From Promethearchaeota archaeon (GTDB lineage: Archaea; Asgardarchaeota; Lokiarchaeia; Sigynarchaeales; SOKP01): a stretch of DNA of 64,000 nucleotides. The position numbers and the translations under genes are program-made. The stretch's first letter is position 1; the number at the start of each line of letters is the position of its first letter. The notes under the pieces were generated by a model, which was given only the letters and a program-made list of their open reading frames with translations, had not been told where the DNA came from and searched no databases. Below are positions 8,570-15,515 of this stretch, one piece after another. The stretch lies in the NCBI GenBank assembly GCA_013375495.1, contig JABXKC010000014.1, positions 1 to 64,000 of the forward strand. The letters run 5' to 3'.

Positions 8570-9040
8570 TTACCTTTTCTTTCTTTTCACTATTTCCATT
8601 AATTCAATTACAGCTCCAAATATCTTTACTGTATCCATGTAAGCATATTTTAGCTTTGGTGGAAACATGCCTGATTGCACAACATCTATTCCTTCTTTTT
8701 GGAACTTATCAACATATTTATCTAAATCTTCAACAAACACTCCAAAATGGTGGAATCCTTCTTTCTGAGAATCCACAAACTCTTTATATACAGAATCGCC
8801 TTTAAGCCATTCAAAAATCTCAATTGATGTGGATAAGCATCTACTTACGCCTATTTTTATTGAAAATTTCGTCTCTCTTCCCCGATATGTGGCAGGATGA
8901 TCTAAATCTTCAGAAAATTCAAATTTAGGCATGTTAAATAGCGATTCCATCATCTTAGCATGTTTTTCAGGTTCTTGAGATATATAACAAATATGTTGGA
9001 TCTTCAGATTTTTAAAATCTAATTCTAGATTATCTTCCAT
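8570..9040 (-). CDS. VOC-superfamily (glyoxalase/methylmalonyl-CoA epimerase-like) protein
   Basis: Two beta-alpha-beta-beta-beta modules of the vicinal-oxygen-chelate fold in 156 residues. The four metal ligands expected for the family are visible: His in IQHICYI, Glu in IEIFEWL, His in HHFGVFVEDLD, and Glu in GAVIELMEI. Length and H-E-H-E order fit methylmalonyl-CoA epimerase or a single-domain glyoxalase. No methylmalonyl-CoA mutase gene is nearby, so the substrate is open. A purine-rich AAAGGGGAT lies upstream of the ATG. It converges with the ITPK-like gene on the other strand, so co-regulation is unlikely. Confidence 0.8.
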   Translation of the reverse strand: MEDNLELDFKNLKIQHICYISQEPEKHAKMMESLFNMPKFEFSEDLDHPATYRGRETKFSIKIGVSRCLSTSIEIFEWLKGDSVYKEFVDSQKEGFHHFGVFVEDLDKYVDKFQKEGIDVVQSGMFPPKLKYAYMDTVKIFGAVIELMEIVKRKKR

Positions 9041-9147
9041 ATTAAATCCCCTTTATTAATTGAATTAAAGATATTATGAAATAATTAGACGATTTTGAAT
9101 ATAAACTTATTAGGTTTTTTTTTTCAAAAAAATTACTTTGAAATGAA

Positions 9148-9166
9148 ACTCGGAATTTACCTTTCG
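9148..9166. repeat. Left copy of 19-bp direct repeat flanking the RHH gene
   Basis: This 19-base stretch recurs at 9738-9756 with one mismatch (18 of 19 identical). The right copy overlaps the last codons and stop of the inositol-1-phosphate synthase gene. The two copies bracket the small ribbon-helix-helix gene and its operator. This could be a footprint of insertion or segmental duplication, or chance. Confidence 0.5.
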
Positions 9167-9268
9167 ATTCCTATTTTAATGGAAAGTCATTTGGCAGTAT
9201 GAGCTGGCTTTTTGGATATATATTCCTCTTAAAGGTTTCAATATAAATATCTAATAAAGATAACCCGA

Positions 9269-9643
9269 TTATTGCTTTGTTAATGCCTTTTCTATATTAT
9301 TTAATTCTTTTTCTAATTCCTTCTTCCTCTGTTCAAGCAATTTTTCTCGTTCTTTCAGTTCTTCCTCACTTGGCTTCTTTAGATATTCTCTTTTCTCATG
9401 AGTGGATTGTGAATCGTTCAGTTCTTTTAAAACATCACGCCTACTAACACGATCCTTTTTAAGTGGTGGATCCGTTTTGTTAGGATAAATTGATTTATTT
9501 ATTTCAGCAATCCTCTTCCTTACTGCAGACCTAATAAATTTAGACTTAGTTTGTAATTGTAAATGTGAATATCTATCGATTTTCTTGTATAGATTCTCGG
9601 TTACCATGACTTTAATAAATTTTTCTTTTTTTTCCTCCTTCAT
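9269..9643 (-). CDS. Ribbon-helix-helix DNA-binding protein with coiled-coil tail
   Basis: Residues near the N-terminus (FIKVMVTENLYKKIDRYS, then TKSKFIRSAVRKRI) have the strand-helix-helix pattern of MetJ/Arc/CopG-type regulators: the beta strand reads DNA bases and the second helix starts with the typical SKFIR. The last 50 residues are a highly charged Glu/Lys coiled coil (EEELKEREKLLEQRKKELEK). ATG 9643 is the likely start. The GTG at 9652 lies inside GGGTG, which is 6 bases upstream of that ATG. Three tandem TATGATCAT repeats sit 26-51 bases upstream, suggesting autoregulation. The gene is flanked by an imperfect 19-bp direct repeat. No toxin gene is adjacent. Confidence 0.72.
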   Translation of the reverse strand: MKEEKKEKFIKVMVTENLYKKIDRYSHLQLQTKSKFIRSAVRKRIAEINKSIYPNKTDPPLKKDRVSRRDVLKELNDSQSTHEKREYLKKPSEEELKEREKLLEQRKKELEKELNNIEKALTKQ

Positions 9644-9668
9644 TTCAAGCACCCACTAGTAATCTAAT

Positions 9669-9694
9669 TATGATCATTATGATCATTATGATCC
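9669..9694. promoter_or_regulatory. Tandem operator-like repeat TATGATCAT x 2.9
   Basis: Three head-to-tail 9-base units (9669-9677, 9678-9686, 9687-9694, the last ending in C and one base short). Each holds TGATCA or TGATCC, so the palindromic core recurs every 9 bases. Ribbon-helix-helix dimers typically bind adjacent short palindromic sites cooperatively, and the array is immediately upstream of the RHH gene. An autoregulatory operator is inferred; the repeat itself is plain. Confidence 0.7.
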
Positions 9695-9737
9695 ACTTTA
9701 TATTTAAATCTATTTAAAACACAAAAGTAGTATGCAG

Positions 9738-9756
9738 ACTCTGAATTTACCTTTCG
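9738..9756. repeat. Right copy of 19-bp direct repeat flanking the RHH gene
   Basis: Matches 9148-9166 at 18 of 19 bases, in the same orientation. It spans the stop codon region of the inositol-1-phosphate synthase gene, so the left copy could be a displaced remnant of that gene's 3' end. Confidence 0.5.
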
Positions 9757-10838
9757 CGTCGATTTTCTATAAATTCTAAAAGTCTCTTTTTTGCTATATA
9801 ATCATCTAATTGTTCTGGGGGATGTTTATTAAAAAAAGAACATGCAGATTGTAAAATCCCTCCAATTCTACGATCTTTAGCAATTTTAGAAACTCGAATA
9901 CAATCTGCTAAAATTCCTGCAGAATTATTTCCATCTTCTACGAACATCGTAATATCAACTCTTACTGGAGCACCACCGAAAATTCGACCTTCGAGTCTCA
10001 TGTACGCCTCTTTCTGATTCTTCAAGAATGGAATGTAATCGACAGCAGACACTCGACATTCAACTTCCTCCTTATTTTGAAGGTTAGCGACAACTGCTTC
10101 AGTTTTAGATTGACGTTTTCCTTTTTCATAAACAAGATTTCCATTAGGTTGAGGTGTTAACAAGTTACAAAAATCTGAGGACCCCCCCCAATCCAGCTGA
10201 ATGGTGCGATCAAGAACAGCTCCTCTCATAGGAAATAAATTTGTTAATGAGCGATGGATAATAGTGGCTCCAATTTGAGATTTTACATCATCCCCTATAA
10301 GCGAGAGGTTTAAATCCTCGGCTTTTTTTACGATTTCTGGATCTTTAACTACATGAGACGGCATCCCATTAACAACACAAGCACCCGCACTAAGAGCTGC
10401 CATTGCATAAAACTTTACAGCTTTATGACATCCCGTAGGAAGTAAGATCACTGCAATATCAACATTTTTCTTTTTCATCTCTTCCATAACATTAGATATG
10501 GGCTGGTTATTATCTGTAGGAACGATATTTTTTATATTACTCTCTAAACCATCCAATATTGGCCCTTTTAGCACTGGAGCGTTTAGATATTCAGGTTCAA
10601 AGAAATTCATATTGCAATTTGGTTCAGTAAAAATCGCTTTACTTAGATCTTTACCCACTTTGTTTGAATTAACATCAAAACCTAAAACAAAATTTATATC
10701 AGAAACTTGGTACTGAGTAATTTCTGGTAATAAACCAATAATTTCATTTGGATGCTTTTTATATTTTTCAATTCCTTGAACTAAAGCACTTGCAACATCT
10801 CCTACACCAATAAGACAAATGTTGATTTTATTCGCCAT
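9747..10838 (-). CDS. ino1: myo-inositol-1-phosphate synthase (archaeal type)
   Basis: Converts glucose 6-phosphate to L-myo-inositol 1-phosphate with NAD as a recycled cofactor. The N-terminus carries the dinucleotide-binding loop GVGDVAS (residues 11-17). The diagnostic block GDDVKSQIGAT (182-192) provides the active-site lysines, and LDWGGSSDFCNL and SAVDYIPFLKNQKEAY follow in family order. A length of 363 fits archaeal enzymes, which are shorter than eukaryotic ones. In archaea the product feeds archaetidylinositol lipids and inositol-based solutes. Four ATP-grasp, ITPK-like genes within 5 kb on either side suggest that inositol phosphates are modified further. The 3' end overlaps a duplicated 19-bp motif. 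Confidence 0.93.
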   Translation of the reverse strand: MANKINICLIGVGDVASALVQGIEKYKKHPNEIIGLLPEITQYQVSDINFVLGFDVNSNKVGKDLSKAIFTEPNCNMNFFEPEYLNAPVLKGPILDGLESNIKNIVPTDNNQPISNVMEEMKKKNVDIAVILLPTGCHKAVKFYAMAALSAGACVVNGMPSHVVKDPEIVKKAEDLNLSLIGDDVKSQIGATIIHRSLTNLFPMRGAVLDRTIQLDWGGSSDFCNLLTPQPNGNLVYEKGKRQSKTEAVVANLQNKEEVECRVSAVDYIPFLKNQKEAYMRLEGRIFGGAPVRVDITMFVEDGNNSAGILADCIRVSKIAKDRRIGGILQSACSFFNKHPPEQLDDYIAKKRLLEFIENRRER

Positions 10839-11051
10839 AATATTTCATTAATTAGTTGATATTATTTAAAAGATTTCAAAATATACTATACATAGAACTT
10901 CGATATATTAGCATTCTGACACATTTAAGAGTATGGTTATTATTTGAAATACAAAATCTCAAAGATATTAAATTTCTTAGTATTAAATGGTTCAATTTTG
11001 AATTACGATGATGAGTCACAACAGAAATAAAAAAAAAGAATAATATTATAT

Positions 11052-12320
11052 TCATAAATTTACAGTTTCTTCTACTTTAAAAAATACCGGAATCGAGGCT
11101 AGAAAAAAGACGGGACCGAGTAAGAAAATCCAAGGAATACCAAATAATGTGGCAACTAAGCCTCCTGCGAAGGAACCAATAATCTGTGAAACTGTATTAA
11201 CAATGTTTAGTATTCCTGTAAATTTTCCACGTTTATCCTCGGGTAACAAATCTTGAGACCACGCATTCAAAGGTGTTACTAACGCTAATACACCAACTAA
11301 CACGAATGGTAAACCAATCATAAATAGAATATAATTACCCGAAGCAAAAGGCATTATTAAAAATCCAACGCTTACTATAGTCAGAGATAAGGGTACAAAT
11401 CTTTTTCTACCAAATTTATCAGACAATCTACCTAAATAAATCGTTGCGATGAATACAAATGGAAAAGCAATTACGATTCCTAATAACAGCTGTAGAGTTG
11501 AAAGCCCTTGGTCGAAAATAAAAATAAATAAGAATGGCATAATGGAAGAAATTCCGGATTGGAAGATTACAAGTGCAAGAACAATTTTAAAGAATTCTTT
11601 TTGTGATTTTAGCTCTGCTATATTGAAAGTTTGCTTGAGCTCCTTAAAGAACTTTTTTTTCTCGGGCAGCTCAGAAACAGCTTTTTCTTTTATAAAGAAA
11701 AATCCTATAATTCCAACTGTAGCAAAAAGAAGTCCGCCCATGGACAATAATATTAGATGGCCCTCCTGTGTAATAATCGTTCCTGTAGCACCTGGGCGAG
11801 GATCAGGAATCCCAAATAATTCATTTCCTAGCAATAAAAATGCTACACCAATTAATAATCCAATATAGCTAACTGAATTAATGATACCATTTGCTCTCCC
11901 CCTATTTTCAACTTCTACTGTGTCTGGAATAAGAGATCTTTCAGCTACAAGAAATGCATTTGAAGCAATGCCAATAATCAAAACATCGATTATTAAACAC
12001 AAGTAGTAATTCAATGACAATCCATAAAACATCATTGCAATACCTGCAACAACCCCTAAAAGTAGATAGGGCCGTCTTCTTCCATATTTTGATCTTGTAT
12101 TATCACTTACTATACCCCATACAATCATTATTATTAAGCCCATTGTAGCAGATAAAGAGACCATAACCGAAATGTATAGTTCTGGTAAAAAAAGTACGTG
12201 ATCTAAGAAAGTATTGAAATAATTTTGCTCGAAGAAAAAGAAGAGATAATCTCCCATGTAGAGCAATCCAATTAATAACACTTGTCTTCGAAGAAATTTA
12301 CTAAATGCTTTTTCTTTCAA
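11052..12320 (-). CDS. MFS transporter, GPH (sugar:cation symporter)-like
   Basis: A 422-residue integral membrane protein with about 12 hydrophobic helices. The loop between helices 2 and 3 reads GIVSDNTRSKYGRRRPY, the motif-A version typical of glycoside-pentoside-hexuronide symporters and related MFS carriers. A second copy, LGRLSDKFGRKRF, begins the C-terminal half, as expected from the internal duplication. TTG 12320 is the likely start, with AAAAGGGGAT upstream. It lies between inositol-1-phosphate synthase and an ITPK-like gene, so a sugar or polyol substrate is plausible but unproven. Confidence 0.85.
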   Translation of the reverse strand: MKEKAFSKFLRRQVLLIGLLYMGDYLFFFFEQNYFNTFLDHVLFLPELYISVMVSLSATMGLIIMIVWGIVSDNTRSKYGRRRPYLLLGVVAGIAMMFYGLSLNYYLCLIIDVLIIGIASNAFLVAERSLIPDTVEVENRGRANGIINSVSYIGLLIGVAFLLLGNELFGIPDPRPGATGTIITQEGHLILLSMGGLLFATVGIIGFFFIKEKAVSELPEKKKFFKELKQTFNIAELKSQKEFFKIVLALVIFQSGISSIMPFLFIFIFDQGLSTLQLLLGIVIAFPFVFIATIYLGRLSDKFGRKRFVPLSLTIVSVGFLIMPFASGNYILFMIGLPFVLVGVLALVTPLNAWSQDLLPEDKRGKFTGILNIVNTVSQIIGSFAGGLVATLFGIPWIFLLGPVFFLASIPVFFKVEETVNL

Positions 12321-12434
12321 ATTTATATCCCCTTTTATTAAAAATGTGATTATTTTTCAAAATTTTTAATAGAAAAAGAAGGTATGTATTGAGGGAAAAT
12401 TTAAGAACATTCTGCGCTTCTTTAATTTTAATTG

Positions 12435-13328
12435 ATGATAAGAAACGTCGTTTTTTCAGCTAGGGAAGATCACGAAATTGTAAAAGGCGTTATAAACCGG
12501 CTTAAAAATTTATCTGATGTTAACTTGCACTTCCACGATCCCACTCAAAAGTTTTTTAACCTTTCCAGAATGCCTAAACCGATTAAAGAAGCAGATTTAA
12601 TTATAGTCAAGGTGAGAAACGATTGTTCTATTGATTTGCTTCATTACGCAAAAACACATAATATTCCAACTCTACATAATGTCGATACGGTTCTAATGTG
12701 TAAAAACAAGATATCCCTTGATTACTCTCTTAGAAAGGTATTTAAAAATCATCCTCAAATTAGCAAAAGATTTTCATTTCCTAACTCATGGAATAACAAC
12801 ATTACTGATGTTCAAATATTTAAAAAATGGACTTTACCCAAGATTCCAATTGTAATCAAAAGTCATTATCAGCACGATAAATATAATCGATTTAATTTTC
12901 TAGTTAGAGAGATTGATGAAGTAGACATTTTTTGCAATAAATACAAACATCTTTTATACTATGATGTTTATATTCAAAAGTTTATTGAATGTGATGGATT
13001 TGAAAGAAAGGTTTATGTAATTGGAGATAAGGTTTTTGGCATTATAAGAGAAAATCCAATTTACATATATTTAAGAAATGAGCCAAATAATATTGATGTC
13101 GATACAATTATAAGGAAGGAATTTAAAATCTCTGAAGAAATTAGAGTACTAGCCGAAATCTTATCAGAAGATCTTAACCTTAAAATTTTTGGATTTGATT
13201 TAATAAAATTAACAGATAAGAATCGTTTTTATCTTATCGACTTAAACGATTTTCCTGGATTTAGAGGAATAAAAAATGTAGAAAACGCCTTATCCAGTTA
13301 TTTAATAGAATTTATTAGATCATTATAG
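12435..13328 (+). CDS. Inositol-phosphate kinase-like (ITPK family) ATP-grasp protein
   Basis: Carries the same signature order as the 7622 gene: IVIKSH (140-145, probable ATP-binding lysine), YIQKFIE (180-186), ERKVYVIGDKVFG (191-203), KIFGFDLIKL (251-260) and LIDLNDFPGFRGI (268-280). The last segment is very close to DIN-x-FPGYxG of ITPK1. Numbering is from the upstream TTG at 12432; the adjacent ATG at 12435 is preferred. The N-terminal domain is divergent but of the right size. It stops 3 bases short of the convergent UppP-type gene. This is the fourth ATP-grasp gene within 8 kb. Confidence 0.76.
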   Translation: MIRNVVFSAREDHEIVKGVINRLKNLSDVNLHFHDPTQKFFNLSRMPKPIKEADLIIVKVRNDCSIDLLHYAKTHNIPTLHNVDTVLMCKNKISLDYSLRKVFKNHPQISKRFSFPNSWNNNITDVQIFKKWTLPKIPIVIKSHYQHDKYNRFNFLVREIDEVDIFCNKYKHLLYYDVYIQKFIECDGFERKVYVIGDKVFGIIRENPIYIYLRNEPNNIDVDTIIRKEFKISEEIRVLAEILSEDLNLKIFGFDLIKLTDKNRFYLIDLNDFPGFRGIKNVENALSSYLIEFIRSL

Positions 13329-13331
13329 ATT

Positions 13332-14177
13332 TTATCCATTTAACATAAAAGGAACGATTATAACAAACGAAATAATTCCATATAAGATGCAGAAATAGCT
13401 AAAATTGATTTTTTGGGCGATTTTTAATAAGATTTCCATTGAGAGATAACCTACAATGAAACTAATTACTGTTATAATTAAAATCGTGAAGAGGTCAATT
13501 GTTCCAAAAACCGATCCTTCTCCGAAGATTATATCCATTCCGATTGATGCAAGAGCTACTGGGACTGACATGAGAAAACTTAATCTTAGACTTTGATCTT
13601 GGTCGTATTTCTCGAATAAGATAGTAGAAACCGTGGCACCTGAACGAGATATTCCAGGAAGTATGGCAATCCCTTGGATTAATCCAGAAATGGTCGAATC
13701 CTTTAGAAGTTCCCGATCTGACACGGTATTGATCGATTTATTTCCATATTCCTTTCTAAGAGTCAATAACACAATCCCAGTGACAATTAAAAACCCAGAA
13801 ATCACTAAAGTTAACACATCACCCTGAGCTACATCAAATCCTTCAATAATAACAAATTTGAAAAGGAAATATAACGGGATAGCAGTTATGCCGGTCCCTA
13901 TTGTAGCATAAATTAACCAGTTTCTTTTTTTGATATCATTTCCATCAACTTCATACTTCCCTGGGAGTAGTGACTTAACAATATGAATGTAATCTTTTCT
14001 TAACTTAATCAAGACTGCGATAGTTGTCCCTAAATGGACCCATATACTTAAACTAAAAGCTTGGTCAGGAGGAATTCCAAAAAAATTAACTGATACTATC
14101 ATAACTTGTCCAGAAGAAGAGATTGGTAACCATTCGAATAAACCTTGAAGTATTGCAATTATTATAAAATCAATCAT
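13332..14177 (-). CDS. uppP: Polyprenyl-diphosphate phosphatase, UppP/BacA family
   Basis: Integral membrane phosphatase. Both family signatures are intact: QGLFEWLPISSSGQ near the N-terminus (catalytic Glu-rich BacA1 motif) and GISRSGATV in the middle (BacA2, with the catalytic Ser-Arg). About eight hydrophobic segments, 281 residues. In bacteria it recycles undecaprenyl diphosphate. In archaea homologues probably act on dolichyl or other polyprenyl diphosphates used for glycosylation, or on other lipid phosphates. It follows the tyrosine phosphatase-like gene by 5 bases, so the two form a translationally close operon. Confidence 0.9.
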   Translation of the reverse strand: MIDFIIIAILQGLFEWLPISSSGQVMIVSVNFFGIPPDQAFSLSIWVHLGTTIAVLIKLRKDYIHIVKSLLPGKYEVDGNDIKKRNWLIYATIGTGITAIPLYFLFKFVIIEGFDVAQGDVLTLVISGFLIVTGIVLLTLRKEYGNKSINTVSDRELLKDSTISGLIQGIAILPGISRSGATVSTILFEKYDQDQSLRLSFLMSVPVALASIGMDIIFGEGSVFGTIDLFTILIITVISFIVGYLSMEILLKIAQKINFSYFCILYGIISFVIIVPFMLNG

Positions 14178-14182
14178 TTAAA

Positions 14183-14653
14183 TCACTCAAATCTTTTCAA
14201 TCCTTTAAAAATACAACGTTTTATCTCGTCACGTGCTTTTCGAAAACCTTCAACACCTTTCATAGAAGGGTCTTCAATATCTCCATTTTCTCCAGCAAAT
14301 TCTCTTAAAGTTAAGACTTTATTATCGTCTGAGTTATTATACTTTAACACTTCTTCTTTATGTTTTTCAGTTAGCGTCAGGATTAAATCTGCTTGTTTTA
14401 TTAATTCTGGTTTTTTCTTTAGGTCAATCGATCTAGCATCTTCAGATAAAACAATCCCAATATCTCTCATAACTAATTTTGCATCTAAGGAAATGAGCAT
14501 ACCATCCCTTGCGTTTGAAGCAATACCGCCGGAAGATACCGAAACATCCATTCCATTTCGAGAAAAAAAATCTCTAAGAAATCCTTCAGCTATCTTACTT
14601 CTTGCTGTGCTAACGCTACATACTATAAGTAATTTAGTATAGGGAAAATTCAT
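14183..14653 (-). CDS. Low-molecular-weight protein tyrosine phosphatase / ArsC-like
   Basis: The P-loop C-x5-R is near the N-terminus (CSVSTARS, Cys12 and Arg18). The general-acid loop DIEDPSMKG lies near the C-terminus, as in low-molecular-weight tyrosine phosphatases and thioredoxin-linked arsenate reductases. The P-loop spelling differs from the common CxGNxxRS. DP and total length 156 fit the phosphatase. It is the first gene of an operon with UppP (5-base gap). The substrate may be a phosphoprotein, sugar phosphate or arsenate; the inositol context is suggestive only. Confidence 0.82.
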   Translation of the reverse strand: MNFPYTKLLIVCSVSTARSKIAEGFLRDFFSRNGMDVSVSSGGIASNARDGMLISLDAKLVMRDIGIVLSEDARSIDLKKKPELIKQADLILTLTEKHKEEVLKYNNSDDNKVLTLREFAGENGDIEDPSMKGVEGFRKARDEIKRCIFKGLKRFE

Positions 14654-14764
14654 CGATACTATAGAAAATTCTTTGTCTTAATAATTAGTTTTTGGAATGA
14701 GCTGGATAAGATTAAATTACAATTATTGAATTGGTATAATTTGGAGTTTACCAAACTCCAATTT

Positions 14765-15439
14765 CTAGATTAAATTATCTTTCGTAGCAAATTTTATTCC
14801 TTTTTCTCTCATGTCTTGAAGAGATTTTGATATATTTCCAGGAGGTAAGTCGATACCTCTAGTTAAATTTACTAAAAAATAAACTTCAAAACCAAAATCA
14901 ATCCCATCTAGTGCTGTGAAGTAACAACAGTAATCTAGTGCTAAACCACACACAAAAATCCTTTTGATATTGAGAGATGTTAAAAATCCCGCTAACCCCG
15001 TTTCAGTTTTCTTATCATTTTCAATAAACCCGGAATAACTATCAACATTAGGATTATAACCTTTGCGAATTATAGCGTGAGCTAAATTTACTTTCAGTTT
15101 GTCGTGAAAATTGGCACCTTTAGAACCTTGCACACAATGATCTGGCCATAAAAATGGACCAATTCCTTCGGATTGAAACTCATCACCGGGATTTTTATCA
15201 GGATGGCTGCTAGCAAATGACATATGATTCTTTGGGTGCCAATCTTGTGTCAATACTATTATTCCATTATATTTTTTGAATATTTCAGAGAGATAATTTA
15301 TATTATCAATAATCTGATCGCCCTCTTCGACTGGTAAAGCTCCCCCCGGCATAAAATCATTCTGCATATCGACAATAATTAGTGCATCCTGCTTACTTAA
15401 GTTAATATTTTTTTGATGATATGGTTTCTCAATACTCAT
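14765..15439 (-). CDS. pncA: Nicotinamidase / isochorismatase-family amidohydrolase
   Basis: Cysteine hydrolase fold. The catalytic Asp is in VDMQNDFMPGG, the metal-binding set is in TQDWHPKNHMSF, the catalytic Lys is in IIRKGYN, and the nucleophilic Cys is in GLALDYCCYFTA. This D-K-C arrangement with DWH and a following His is characteristic of nicotinamidases, which deaminate nicotinamide to nicotinate for NAD salvage. Length 224 is usual. It is monocistronic. ATG 15439 has ATAAGATGGT upstream. Confidence 0.9.
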   Translation of the reverse strand: MSIEKPYHQKNINLSKQDALIIVDMQNDFMPGGALPVEEGDQIIDNINYLSEIFKKYNGIIVLTQDWHPKNHMSFASSHPDKNPGDEFQSEGIGPFLWPDHCVQGSKGANFHDKLKVNLAHAIIRKGYNPNVDSYSGFIENDKKTETGLAGFLTSLNIKRIFVCGLALDYCCYFTALDGIDFGFEVYFLVNLTRGIDLPPGNISKSLQDMREKGIKFATKDNLI

Positions 15440-15515
15440 ACCATCTTATAAAAAAACAAGAATAATAAATTTTTATCAAAATTATGTAAAAACTAATTTT
15501 ATTTTCTATTTACAT

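Noticed and set aside
9669..9694. CRISPR or minisatellite array
   Set aside because: Only three 9-base units with no spacers; position fits an operator.
13332..14177. UppP/BacA taken as a sign of bacterial-type peptidoglycan or bacitracin resistance
   Set aside because: Archaea carry this family for other polyprenyl diphosphates, and no peptidoglycan genes are in the window.
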